From contig CBDESM010000003.1 of NCBI GenBank assembly GCA_965242485.1, forward strand, positions 1,860,001 to 1,924,000: a DNA stretch of 64,000 nt. Direction: 5' to 3'. Shown one piece after another: positions 53,131 to 61,582 of the stretch. The notes below the pieces were generated by a model. The model was not told the DNA's origin. It made no database searches and saw nothing but the letters and a program-made list of their open reading frames with translations. A program made the translations under genes and the position numbers. This DNA comes from CBDESM01 sp965242485 (lineage in GTDB: Bacteria > Chloroflexota > Dehalococcoidia > Bin125). The number at the start of each line of letters is the position of its first letter. Position 1 is the first letter of the stretch.

Positions 53131-54270
53131 TCAGAACAGCGGATTGCTCCAAGTCGGCGCGGCGACGTAGATCGCCAGCAGCCCCAAGCCCGCGCCCAGC
53201 GCCGCCATCACCGCATCCGGCGCGTACCGCATCGCCCCCTCCCGCCCCGCCGCATCGCGCAGCGGCCCCCGCCAGAGCAGCACCGCTCCCGCCCCGCCCG
53301 CGATCATTCCGCCCATATGCCCGCCCACCGACACGTTCGGAATCAAGAACCCCAGCACGATGTTGAGGATCAGCAGTCCCAGCATCCCTGAGTTGCCCCA
53401 GCGCGACGCACCCGATCGCTCCGCCACCACCACCGCCGCCGCGATCCCGAAGACCGCGCCCGACGCGCCCGCCGTCAACCCGCCCGGCTCCACCAGCAGC
53501 GCCCCAGCCGATCCGCCCAGCAGCCCGACCGCGTACAACAGCCCGAACCGCAGCCCCCCCAGCGTCGGCTCCAGCAGCCGCCCGATCAGCAGCAGGATGA
53601 ACATGTTCATCCCCAAATGCACCAGCCCGTAGTGCAGGAACCCCGACGTGAAAATCCGCCACCACTCGCCGCCCCCGCGCAGCTCGCCCCGGAACCACCA
53701 GCCGCCGTCCAGATCCACCGCCGCGCCCAGCAGCGCGAAATCCGCATGCACCGACGTGATCGACCCGCTGAAAATCGAAAAGTTCCCCGTCACCAGCAGC
53801 ACCGCGACGAATACCACCGCATTGACCAAAATCAACGCCTGCGTCACCGGAATCCGCGCGCTCGCCCCCGTCCCCACCCACTGCCGCTGCCCCCGCACCG
53901 CTTGGTCAACGCACTCCACGCACTGGAACCCCACCGCCGCGCTGACCATGCACTCATGGCAAATCGGCCGGTCGCAGCGCACGCAGAACACCCCCGTCTC
54001 CCGCTCCCGATGCCGGTAGCACGTGAACACCACCTCCGCCTCCGCCGCCGTCTCGAACCGCCATCCGCCCGGCTCCCGCTCCGCCCCTGAACCCGCTCCC
54101 GCGCCGCTCCTCCCGCGCCCTGCCAGAGGCGCGAGCCCCGCGCAATCCGGACAGCGGTGCCCGTCCGCCGAAGGCAGCATGCAATACGAGCAGATCCCCC
54201 GCTCGCAACGCGCGCACAGCACCGAAGCCGCCCGATCCGAATGCTTGTAGCAGCCCTCAGCCGTTGCCAT
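53131..54270 (-). CDS. rhomboid family intramembrane serine protease with B-box zinc fingers
   Basis: A 379-aa protein. The N-terminal 115 residues carry two B-box-like zinc modules: CYKHSDRAASVLCARCERGI with CSYCMLPSADGHRCPDC, then CYRHRERETGVFCVRCDRPI with CHECMVSAAVGFQCVEC. The C-terminal part is a rhomboid with six to seven helices, the catalytic Ser in GASGAVFG and catalytic His in GGHMGGMIAG, plus the conserved NMF in the loop before. It would cleave membrane proteins in the lipid bilayer, and the zinc domain faces the cytoplasm, possibly to bind a partner (inferred). Convergent with the SDR gene, 24 nt away. Confidence 0.9.
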   Translation of the reverse strand: MATAEGCYKHSDRAASVLCARCERGICSYCMLPSADGHRCPDCAGLAPLAGRGRSGAGAGSGAEREPGGWRFETAAEAEVVFTCYRHRERETGVFCVRCDRPICHECMVSAAVGFQCVECVDQAVRGQRQWVGTGASARIPVTQALILVNAVVFVAVLLVTGNFSIFSGSITSVHADFALLGAAVDLDGGWWFRGELRGGGEWWRIFTSGFLHYGLVHLGMNMFILLLIGRLLEPTLGGLRFGLLYAVGLLGGSAGALLVEPGGLTAGASGAVFGIAAAVVVAERSGASRWGNSGMLGLLILNIVLGFLIPNVSVGGHMGGMIAGGAGAVLLWRGPLRDAAGREGAMRYAPDAVMAALGAGLGLLAIYVAAPTWSNPLF

Positions 54271-54352
54271 TCCCGGAGTCTATCCGCGCCCTCCCGCGCC
54301 GCAGGAATCGCGACCGCGGCATGGAACGCTCCGCCTCAGGCCAAACACCGAA

Positions 54353-55582
54353 TCAGATGATCGACTTGGGCCGCTCCGCCTGCCCGCCGCCCCCCGCGGG
54401 ACCCGGTGCGGGGCCGCCGTGCTGACCGGGAGCACCGTGCGGATGCGGCGCGGCCATCACAGGCACATCCAACCGTGGCGGCTGCAGCAGCGCCCCGGCC
54501 GCCGCCTTCACTGCCACCCTCGCCGCCAGCGAGCTGAACGCCAGCGCCGCAGGGTGCTCCGGTTCCGCCGCCACGATCGGGCGTCCCCCGTCCCCGCCAG
54601 CCCGCACTTCCGTCGCCAGCGGCACCTCTCCCAGAAAATCGACTTCCAAGTCCTCGGCCGCCGCTGCCGCTCCCCCGTGCCCGAAAATCTCGTGCCGCTC
54701 CCCCGTCCCCGGAGCGACGAAGTACGACATGTTCTCGACGATCCCGAAGACCGGCACCTCCAGCTTCTCGAACATCGCCACAGCCTTGCTCGCGTCCTCC
54801 AGCGCCACCTGCTGCGGCGTCGAAACGATCACCGCCCCCGCCAGCGGCGCGTCCTGCGCCAGCGACATTGATGCGTCGCTCGTCCCTGGCGGCAGATCCA
54901 CCAGCAGATAATCGACCTCGCCCCACTCGACGTCATGCAGCAGCTGCCGCACCGCCGACCCGATCATCGGCCCCCGCCACACCACAGGCGCGCCCGCCGG
55001 CAGCAGGAAGCCCAGCGAGATCACCTTCACCCCGAACCGCTCGACCGGATGCAGCCCCTGCTCGCTCTGCTGCTGGAACCCGGCCGGCAGCCCGAACATC
55101 GTCGGCAGATTCGGCCCCGTCGCGTCCGCGTCGATCAACCCCACCGCCGCCCCCGAAGCCGCCAATGACACCGCCAAATTCGACGCGATCGTCGACTTCC
55201 CCACCCCGCCCTTGTTCGACGCCACCGCGATCACCGCCTTGACCCCCGCGATCGCCGCCTGCTGCCCCGTCCCTTCCCAAGCCGGCACGTTGACCGAATA
55301 CTCGAAGCCCACGCTGGACGCCCCCAGCGGCTCCAGCGCCGCCGAAACCGCCCGCTCCAGCTCTTCCTTCGCCTCGTAGCCGTGGATCGGCAGCACGATC
55401 TCGACGGTCGCCCGCTCCCCCTCGATCCGGCAGCCGCCGTACATCCGCAGGGAAACCAGATCGCGCTGCAGCACCGGGTCGCGCACGCCCCGCAGCGCCG
55501 TCTGCACCGACTTCGCGTCCAGCGTCATCGCCGCGTCCGCGGAATCCGCCCCGGACCGCTGCCGCAAGCGCCTCCAAACCAT
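54353..55582 (-). CDS. Mrp/ApbC-like P-loop ATPase lacking the CxxC motif
   Basis: A 409-aa protein with an N-terminal MIP18/DUF59 domain (VQTALRGVRDPVLQRDL, about residues 26-42) and a deviant Walker A KGGVGKST (~124-131) of the MinD/Mrp family. Mrp proteins carry Fe-S clusters for delivery; the usual CxxC near the C-terminus is missing, since the segment reads MSYFVAPGTGERHEIFG. A His/Pro/Gly-rich tail follows (APHPHGAPGQHGGPAPGPAG). It may still act as an ATPase scaffold, so the Fe-S role should be treated with care. GAGGGGGTGA precedes the ATG at 55582. Confidence 0.88.
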   Translation of the reverse strand: MVWRRLRQRSGADSADAAMTLDAKSVQTALRGVRDPVLQRDLVSLRMYGGCRIEGERATVEIVLPIHGYEAKEELERAVSAALEPLGASSVGFEYSVNVPAWEGTGQQAAIAGVKAVIAVASNKGGVGKSTIASNLAVSLAASGAAVGLIDADATGPNLPTMFGLPAGFQQQSEQGLHPVERFGVKVISLGFLLPAGAPVVWRGPMIGSAVRQLLHDVEWGEVDYLLVDLPPGTSDASMSLAQDAPLAGAVIVSTPQQVALEDASKAVAMFEKLEVPVFGIVENMSYFVAPGTGERHEIFGHGGAAAAAEDLEVDFLGEVPLATEVRAGGDGGRPIVAAEPEHPAALAFSSLAARVAVKAAAGALLQPPRLDVPVMAAPHPHGAPGQHGGPAPGPAGGGGQAERPKSII

Positions 55583-55773
55583 CGCATCACCCCCTCAGCC
55601 TACCTTAGGGCTCGGCTGCGGATGCGCCAGCGGCCGACCGGCGCGCGGACAGATTCCCGCCGCGAAGCCGCGCGCCGCTTCCGGCTTCGCCCGATTTCGC
55701 GCGACATGAGGCGGATTATCCGCTCGTTACGTGTCCTGCTTTACAGACCCCGTTGAAACCTCCCGTTTACGTA

Positions 55774-55801
55774 TTGCCCTTGCAGCCCGCCTCTGCATAG
55801 T
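55774..55801 (+). promoter_or_regulatory. predicted promoter upstream of the 88-aa gene
   Basis: TTGCCC (55774-55779) and CATAGT (55796-55801) are 16 bp apart, 75 nt before the ATG at 55876. The spacer and the -10 are moderate matches to a sigma70 promoter. The rest of the 293-bp gap between mrp and this gene holds a 9-bp inverted repeat (GCGAAGCCG 55662-55670, CGGCTTCGC 55682-55690) and nothing else I can name. Confidence 0.35.
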
Positions 55802-55875
55802 GTTGGCAGGAGCGAGAACGCGTGCCGCGTCCGGCCCGGAATGGGTACGGGGCGCGGAGTTCGCAGGAGGACATC

Positions 55876-56142
55876 ATGGCCACCCAAACCGCCGCGCGGA
55901 AGAGCGCACCGGCACGCCGCAAGCGCGCCGCCGCGCCCGCCGAAGGCAAGCAGCACATCCACCACTGGCTGATCGCCCCGCCCAACGGGCCGGTCTCCGT
56001 CGGCGAATGCACCTGCGGCGCCACCCGCGAGTTCCGCAACTCCACCGACGACTCGATCTGGGACCGCACCGAAGGCCGCTCCCGCTGGAACGACATGGGC
56101 GTCGCCCGCCGCCGCAAGCCCGAAGACGGCTCCAGCAACTAG
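55876..56142 (+). CDS. small conserved-looking hypothetical protein
   Basis: An 88-aa protein. A basic Ala/Lys/Arg-rich N-terminus (TAARKSAPARRKRAAAPAEG) is followed by a compact core HIHHWLIAPPNGPVSVGECT with CGATREFRNSTDDSIW, then an Arg-rich tail. The Cys-x-Cys-Gly and His residues could bind a metal, with the basic N-terminus for nucleic-acid contact. I have no named family for it, though the core looks conserved. AGGAGG at 55865-55870 gives a near-perfect ribosome site and a strong hairpin follows downstream, so it is probably well expressed as a single gene. Confidence 0.75.
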   Translation: MATQTAARKSAPARRKRAAAPAEGKQHIHHWLIAPPNGPVSVGECTCGATREFRNSTDDSIWDRTEGRSRWNDMGVARRRKPEDGSSN

Positions 56143-56182
56143 CCCTTCCGCCTCGGGCTCGCCCTCTGCTCCCTGCCCAGCC

Positions 56183-56215
56183 GAATCGCCGCCCGGCACC
56201 GTCGGGCGGCGATTC
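56183..56215 (+). terminator. GC-rich terminator hairpin after the 88-aa gene
   Basis: GAATCGCCGCCCG (56183-56195) and CGGGCGGCGATTC (56203-56215) are a perfect 13-bp inverted repeat with a 7-nt loop, 41 nt after the stop at 56142. No T tract follows, as is common in GC-rich genomes. The remaining 256-bp gap before 56399 contains nothing else I can support; it separates convergent genes. Confidence 0.6.
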
Positions 56216-56398
56216 CTGCACGCCCACGCAAGAGCACGCAAGAGGCGGAGCGCAGGCGTATCTGCCAGCGGCGCACTTGGCCCTAGGACGACGCAGCCGA
56301 ATCATCCGCCTGCAAGATGAGGCGAGCGCGAGGTCGCCGAGAGAGCCGTGGAACCGGCGGGTACGCGGAGCGCGAGAACCGTCGCGCCCCGGTCCGGC

Positions 56399-56821
56399 TT
56401 AGGGGTCGATGCGCGCCGTAGCGCTGCCCTTGACCACGGTCTGCCCGTCCTGATTGACGGTCTCGACCGCGAGGACTGCGACCATGTCGCCGTTCTCCTC
56501 GCGGATTTCCTCAACCTTGGCCTTCGCCGTGAGCGAGTCGCCGGGGAAGACCTGGCGGCGGAAATCCACGCCGAACTTGGTCAGCCGTCCGTCGCCCACC
56601 CAGTTGGTCAGCATCTTCCCCGTCATGCCCATCGAGAGCATCCCGTGCGCGAAGACGGCCGGATAGCCGGCCACTTTCGTGGTGAAGACCTCGTCCGTGT
56701 GGAGCGGGTTGTAGTCGCCAGACGCGCCCGCGTACTGGATGATCTGGGTCCGCGTGAGGTTGTCCACGACCACTTCCTGGTGCTCGTGGCCGACCGAAAT
56801 GTCGCTGCGGGACAGGGGCAT
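56399..56821 (-). CDS. MaoC-like (hotdog) dehydratase subunit
   Basis: A 140-aa hotdog-fold protein. YAGASGDYNPLHTDEVFTTK (about residues 31-50) holds the catalytic Asp and His, followed by FAHGMLSMGMTGKMLTNWVG. It matches R-specific enoyl-CoA hydratase/MaoC proteins acting on beta-hydroxyacyl thioesters. The partner gene for the FAS1-like half lies 19 nt upstream on the same strand. The ATG at 56821 follows GAGGAG. Confidence 0.87.
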   Translation of the reverse strand: MPLSRSDISVGHEHQEVVVDNLTRTQIIQYAGASGDYNPLHTDEVFTTKVAGYPAVFAHGMLSMGMTGKMLTNWVGDGRLTKFGVDFRRQVFPGDSLTAKAKVEEIREENGDMVAVLAVETVNQDGQTVVKGSATARIDP

Positions 56822-56840
56822 CGGGATTCTCCTCTGCTGC

Positions 56841-57302
56841 TTACTGCTCGACGACCTGCGAGGTCTGGACGCCGACGGAGCGCGCCGTGACGACGAGCTC
56901 GCCGTCCTGGTTGTAGTACTCCGTGATCGATTCCGTGAAGTTGAGCGTGCCGCCGCGTCCGCCTTCCTTGCTCCACTTCTCGCCCGGCTTGTCCACCGAG
57001 CGCAGCACGTCGCCCGCCTTGAGCGGCTGGTGGTACTCGTAGTACTGCCCCGCGTGGAGCCCCGTCCCGCCGCCACCGCCGCCGGATTCCCGCTGCACCC
57101 CCGTCGGTTCCTTGCCCGAGCCGAACCACGGCTCGCCGATCACCGGACGCAGCACGTAGCCGTCCGTGAATTGCGCGCTCGCCTGCACGAAGGTCGGCGG
57201 CGCGATCGCGTCTTCCGAGTAATACGCCGGATTGACGTCGCCGATGCTGCGGGCGAAGAGCATGATGTGGCCCGCTTCAATGGGGAATCTCTCGGTTGCC
57301 AA
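56841..57302 (-). CDS. FAS1-like dehydratase domain protein (MaoC N-half)
   Basis: A 153-aa protein of the same type as the one at 15500-16018, with MLFARSIGDVNPAYYSEDAI near the N-terminus, the insertion GKEPTGVQRESGGGGGGTGL (a Gly-rich loop that is longer than in the other copy), and QYYEYHQPLKAGDVLRSVDK. The TTG at 57302 is preferred because AAGGAG lies 7 nt before it; no nearby ATG gives a better site. It and the next gene form a split dehydratase. Confidence 0.8.
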   Translation of the reverse strand: MATERFPIEAGHIMLFARSIGDVNPAYYSEDAIAPPTFVQASAQFTDGYVLRPVIGEPWFGSGKEPTGVQRESGGGGGGTGLHAGQYYEYHQPLKAGDVLRSVDKPGEKWSKEGGRGGTLNFTESITEYYNQDGELVVTARSVGVQTSQVVEQ

Positions 57303-57401
57303 GGTGCAGCTCCTTCGCCGTGCCGCCGAACGCCGGCGGCGCTGGAAGGATGATAGGGCAACTCCCCGCGCAGTTCCGGGTGCGTTCCGCCCCCTTGCCT
57401 C

Positions 57402-57407
57402 TATCTT
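57402..57407 (+). promoter_or_regulatory. TANNNT -10 element before the CoA-transferase
   Basis: TATCTT (57402-57407) lies 6 nt before the ATG at 57414, and there is no Shine-Dalgarno sequence (the spacer reads GCCGGA). A leaderless transcript is likely. No -35 element can be named. Confidence 0.35.
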
Positions 57408-57413
57408 GCCGGA

Positions 57414-59840
57414 ATGAACGTTGCGCCGGCCTACGAGCAGTTGCGGGTGGTCGAGCTCGCGGGCGGCTACTCCGGCGCCTTCGCGGCCAAGCAGTTCGCC
57501 GATCAAGGCGCGCGCGTCGTCCGCGTCGAACCGCCCGGCGGCTCCGCCGATCGCGGCGAGGGTGAGCGGCTCGCCCGCCATCCATTCGGCGACGGCCAGA
57601 TCGGCGCAAGCTGGGCCTACGCGAACACGGCCAAATCGATCGCCGAGCTGGAGCCGCATGACCCGGAACTGGATCGCCTGCTCGACCACGCCGACATCGT
57701 GATCGAAAGTTCCGCCCCGAGCACGCTGCGCCCGCTGACCGCCGCGCGGCCTGACGACCGCCTGATCAAAGTCTTCATCTCCCCGCTCGGGCTGGAAGGC
57801 CCGATGGCGCACTGGCGCTCCAACGTGTTCACCGACGACGCCTTGGGCGGCCACATGTACCTGAACGGAGAACCCGACCGCGAGCCGATCCGCCGGCTGG
57901 GCCGCCACACCGAGTGCTCCGGCGGGATGTACGGCTACATCGGCGCGATGGCCGCCCTGCTCGCCCGCGAGCGCACCGGCCTCGGCCAGACCGTCGAGAT
58001 CGCGCACATGGAGTGCATGACCGCGATGCACCAGCACACCACCACGATGTGGTCCCACGGCGGCCACATCCTCAGGCGCGAAGGAAACGCCCAGCCGGGC
58101 ATCTGGCACCCCGCCGGGGTCTACGAATGCAAGGACGGCTACGTCTTCCTCTGCCACTCCGGCGCAGCCAAGCTGGTCCCGTTCCTCGAAGCAGCGGGGC
58201 TCGGCCACATCCTGGAAGACCCGCGCTTCGCCACCGACATCGACCGCGGATCCCGCAAGCGCGAGTTCAACGAAGCGATCCGCCCCTGGCTGATGTCGCA
58301 CACCGTGGAGCAGATCTGCGAGCTGGGAGAAGCCACCTTTTCCCCGATGGGCCCCGTCTGGGACACCCACCAGTACCTCGCCGATCCGCATCTGGAAGCG
58401 CGCCAGTTCCTGGTCCCGCTCGACGGCGAGCGCGGCGCGGAAGCGATTCCCCGCGGCAGCTTCCGCATCGGCGACGGCGCAGGCGAGCCCCGCCCGCCGC
58501 AACGGCTGGATCAAGCCGCGTTGGAAGAATTCTGCGCAGAGCCGCCGCACGCCCCGGCCGTGACGGGCGAGGAACTGCCGCAAGGCCCGCTCAGCGGCCT
58601 GCGGATGCTCGACCTGACCCGCGTCTGGGCCGGCCCGATCGCCGGCCGCCTGCTGGCCGATCTGGGCGCAGACGCGATCCACATCGAGTCCCCTTGGAAC
58701 CGCGGCCCCAAGGACGCTCCGCAAGACTTGGCCAAGCTCGCGCACACGTACCCCGACAACGAACTGGGCGAGCGCCACTGGAACCGCAACGGCGGCTTCA
58801 ACAAGCTGGCCCGGAATAAGCGCAGCCTCGTTCTCGACCTCGGCTCCGAGCGCGGGCGCGAGCTGTTGCGCGGGCTGATCGCGCAAGTCGACATCGTCCT
58901 CGAGAACTTCAGCCCCCGCGTATTCCCGCAGTGGGGCCTCGACTCCGACGGACTGGCCGCCCTCAACCCGCAGCTGGTCCACACCGCCATGCCCGGCTAC
59001 GGCGCATTCGGCCCCGGCGCCAACCGCGTCGCCTTGGGCCCGGTCATCGAAGCCGCCACGGGAATGACCGCGATGACCGGCTACGCCGACAGCGGCCCCT
59101 ACCGCTCGGGCGTCGCCTGGCCCGACCCCGTCTCGGGCATGAGCGCCGTCGCCGGAACCCTGACCGCGCTCTGGAACCGCGCCGCCGGCGACGGCGGCCA
59201 GCGCGTCGAGTGCGCCATGATCGAATCAATGGGCGCGTTCGTCGGCGACGTCCTGCTCACCGCCCAGCTGCAGGGAGGCCCGCCCCCGCGCCGCGGCAAC
59301 CGGCAGCCCGGCACCGCCCCCCAAGGCACCTACCGCAGCGCCGGAGACGACCGCTGGCTCGCCATCTCGATCACCTCCGACGAAGAATGGCGGACGCTCT
59401 GCCGCGAAGCGCACCTGCCGCAGGAATGGGCCGCCTGGGGCATCGAACAACGCGAAGCCCGCCAAGACGAGATCGACGCGATGATCGCCCGCTGGACCCG
59501 CTCGGCCACGCCCTGGGGCGCAGCCATCCGCTTGCAAGCGGCCGGCGTGATCGCCGCCCCCGTCGCCGACTCGCGCGACCTCTGGGAAAACGATCATCTG
59601 CACGAGCGCGGCTTCTGGGCCTGGCACGACTCCGAAGCCGTCGGCCCGATGCCCTATCCCGGCTGCCCCGTGCGCCTCTCCGCAACGCCCGCGACGCACC
59701 GCCTCCCCCCGCCCATGTTCGGCCAGCACAACCGCGAAATCCTGCGCGCCCTGCTCGACCTGAGCGACGACCAGATCGCCGAGCTCGAAGCAGGCGAAAT
59801 CATCCGCGACGAACCGCTCAGCATCCGCAACCGCATCTGA
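57414..59840 (+). CDS. double-domain family III CoA-transferase (CaiB/BaiF type)
   Basis: An 808-aa protein made of two consecutive CoA-transferase family III domains (about residues 1-390 and 395-808). Each half has the family's start (LRVVELAGGYSGAFAAKQFA and LRMLDLTRVWAGPIAGRLLA) and a (Y)-G-x-(I/M)-x-AMAAL or similar helix. Catalytic Asp residues in this family lie in GHM-(Y/x) or similar segments; HMECMTAMHQHTT in the first half looks like the transferase core. The duplication is known for some CaiB-like proteins. It lies divergently from the second dehydratase pair and likely activates the acid that those enzymes process. Confidence 0.9.
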   Translation: MNVAPAYEQLRVVELAGGYSGAFAAKQFADQGARVVRVEPPGGSADRGEGERLARHPFGDGQIGASWAYANTAKSIAELEPHDPELDRLLDHADIVIESSAPSTLRPLTAARPDDRLIKVFISPLGLEGPMAHWRSNVFTDDALGGHMYLNGEPDREPIRRLGRHTECSGGMYGYIGAMAALLARERTGLGQTVEIAHMECMTAMHQHTTTMWSHGGHILRREGNAQPGIWHPAGVYECKDGYVFLCHSGAAKLVPFLEAAGLGHILEDPRFATDIDRGSRKREFNEAIRPWLMSHTVEQICELGEATFSPMGPVWDTHQYLADPHLEARQFLVPLDGERGAEAIPRGSFRIGDGAGEPRPPQRLDQAALEEFCAEPPHAPAVTGEELPQGPLSGLRMLDLTRVWAGPIAGRLLADLGADAIHIESPWNRGPKDAPQDLAKLAHTYPDNELGERHWNRNGGFNKLARNKRSLVLDLGSERGRELLRGLIAQVDIVLENFSPRVFPQWGLDSDGLAALNPQLVHTAMPGYGAFGPGANRVALGPVIEAATGMTAMTGYADSGPYRSGVAWPDPVSGMSAVAGTLTALWNRAAGDGGQRVECAMIESMGAFVGDVLLTAQLQGGPPPRRGNRQPGTAPQGTYRSAGDDRWLAISITSDEEWRTLCREAHLPQEWAAWGIEQREARQDEIDAMIARWTRSATPWGAAIRLQAAGVIAAPVADSRDLWENDHLHERGFWAWHDSEAVGPMPYPGCPVRLSATPATHRLPPPMFGQHNREILRALLDLSDDQIAELEAGEIIRDEPLSIRNRI

Positions 59841-59858
59841 CCCCGTGTTCGAGAAAAA

Positions 59859-59935
59859 TGGTCGGGGTGGGCGGATTTGAACCGCCGGCCTCACGGCCCC
59901 AAACCGCGCGCTCTGCCAAGCTGAGCTACACCCCG
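59859..59935 (-). tRNA. tRNA-Pro (anticodon TGG)
   Basis: On the minus strand the acceptor CGGGGTG (5' end 59935) pairs with the CACCCCG near the 3' end, followed by A and encoded CCA at 59859-59861. The anticodon loop TTTGGGG gives TGG and the T loop is TTCAAAT. It overlaps the 3' end of pyrD by 10 bp. Confidence 0.94.
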
Positions 59936-60909
59936 TCGACCCGCAGCGCCCCGATCAAATCCGAGACCCGCGCGACGCCCTCCTCTCGACAATAATCCCC
60001 GATCTCCTCCACGACGCGCACCGCCGCGAACGGATCACGGAACGACGCCGTCCCCACCTGCACCGCCGTCGCGCCCGCCAGCATGAACTCCACCGCGTCC
60101 CGCCCCGTCGCAATCCCCCCGCACCCGATCACCGGAACCTCCACCGCCTGCGCCGCCTGCCAGACCAGCCGCAGCGCCAGCGGCTTGATCGCCGGCCCCG
60201 TCAGCCCCGCCACCGGACGCGCCGTCCGCGGCGCCCGCCGCCGCACGTCAATCGACATCCCCACGAACGAATTCGCCACGCACACCGCGTGCGCCCCCGC
60301 CCGTTCCACCGCCTCCGCCACCACCCGGATATCCGTCACGTCCGGCGTCAGCTTCACGATCACCGGCAGCGTCGTCGCCGTCGCCACCGCCTCCGTCACC
60401 CGCGCCGCCTGCTCCGGATCCCGCCCGAACTCGATCCCCCCCGAATCCAAATTCGGGCACGACACGTTCACCTCCACCGCCGCCACCCCCGGCGCCCCGT
60501 CCAGCGCCTCCGCCAGCGCCGCGAACTCATCCGGCGAATCCCCCATGATGTTCACGATCACCGGCACGTCCCAAGCCTCCCAAACCGGCGCGACCTCCCG
60601 CAGCAGCCGCTTCAGCCCCACGTTCTGGAACCCGATCGTATTCAGCATCCCCGCCGGCGTCTCCGCGATCCGCGGCCGCGCATTCCCCCGCTTCGCACGC
60701 AGCGTCAGCCCCTTCGACACCAGCGCCCCCAGCCTCGACACATCGAACCACCGCGCCAGCTCCCGCCCGTTCCCCCCCGTCCCCGAAGCCGTCATCACCG
60801 GATTCCGCAACCCCAAATCCCGCTTGGCCCCCGGCGCCGCATCCACCGACAAATCCAACCCGGCGGCGGCAGCGGACGACGGAACGGCGGAAGCAATGGC
60901 ACTGGTCAC
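59926..60909 (-). CDS. pyrD: dihydroorotate dehydrogenase, class 1
   Basis: A 327-aa FMN-dependent TIM-barrel enzyme that oxidises dihydroorotate to orotate in pyrimidine synthesis. It has LGLRNPVMTASGTGGNG near the start, FQNVGLKRLL, VEVNVSCPN with the class 1B catalytic Cys (about residue 136), TPDVTDI and the FMN phosphate loop GCGGIATGRDA. GTG at 60909 is used because TAGCCT lies 8 nt upstream, as in other leaderless genes here. The stop TAG overlaps the tRNA-Pro 5' end. Confidence 0.92.
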   Translation of the reverse strand: MTSAIASAVPSSAAAAGLDLSVDAAPGAKRDLGLRNPVMTASGTGGNGRELARWFDVSRLGALVSKGLTLRAKRGNARPRIAETPAGMLNTIGFQNVGLKRLLREVAPVWEAWDVPVIVNIMGDSPDEFAALAEALDGAPGVAAVEVNVSCPNLDSGGIEFGRDPEQAARVTEAVATATTLPVIVKLTPDVTDIRVVAEAVERAGAHAVCVANSFVGMSIDVRRRAPRTARPVAGLTGPAIKPLALRLVWQAAQAVEVPVIGCGGIATGRDAVEFMLAGATAVQVGTASFRDPFAAVRVVEEIGDYCREEGVARVSDLIGALRVDGV

Positions 60910-60949
60910 GCCCCCGCAGGCTAATCCCAACCCCCTCCTCGCTCCAGCC

Positions 60950-61582
60950 TCACTCCTCAGCCTCGACCAGCGCCGGCAGCCCGCCCACGATCCGCATCGT
61001 CTCCACGCTCACCCGCACGATCCGCTTCACCAGCTGCGGAATGTAATCCGGCTCCCCCCGCTCCAAGCCCCAATCATTCACATCGTTCACGATCCCGCTC
61101 TCCTTGTGCCGCCGCACCTGGTACCGGTCGATCAGCCACTCCAGCGCGCTCCGCGGACCCACCACGTACCCGTGCGCCTCCTCCGGTATCCCGCCCAGCG
61201 TCAGCCAATCATTCACCACGATCGCCGACCGATCAGGCTCCTTCCGCGTCCCCGCCCACCGCATCTTCTCCACCCGCCACCGCTCATCCCCCTCCGGCGC
61301 CCCCAACCCCCACTCCTCCCGCAACTCCCAAGGCTCCACCTCCTCATACCCGATATGCAAATCCAACAACCCCTGCCCAGCCTCCGCAAACCCCCGAAAA
61401 TCCTCCACCGACGCCACCTCCGGTATCCGCGGCAGCATCTTCGCCAAATCCACCGCATACCGCTCCCGATAATCAGGACTATGCAGCATCCCGTACACAT
61501 ATGCGAAGATATCGTCCTTCGAAATCATTTCTCCGTACCGCGTTTGATAATCGAACAACGCAGCATCGGTGATATTGTCTTG
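60950..61582 (-). CDS. Type ISP restriction-modification enzyme, C-terminal segment in another frame
   Basis: This frame carries the C-terminal domain of the enzyme whose main part lies at 61525-64000. It reads QDNITDAALFDYQTRYGEMI, then DDIFAYVYGMLHSPDYRERY, then AVDLAKMLPRIPEV and FRGFAEAGQGLLDLHIGYEE, which is the conserved end of Type ISP (LlaBIII-like) enzymes. It has no ribosome site or start codon of its own and only joins the main frame if the homopolymer at 61583-61593 were 12 or 9 bases long instead of 11. As assembled it would not be translated. Confidence 0.8.
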   Translation of the reverse strand, partial: QDNITDAALFDYQTRYGEMISKDDIFAYVYGMLHSPDYRERYAVDLAKMLPRIPEVASVEDFRGFAEAGQGLLDLHIGYEEVEPWELREEWGLGAPEGDERWRVEKMRWAGTRKEPDRSAIVVNDWLTLGGIPEEAHGYVVGPRSALEWLIDRYQVRRHKESGIVNDVNDWGLERGEPDYIPQLVKRIVRVSVETMRIVGGLPALVEAEE

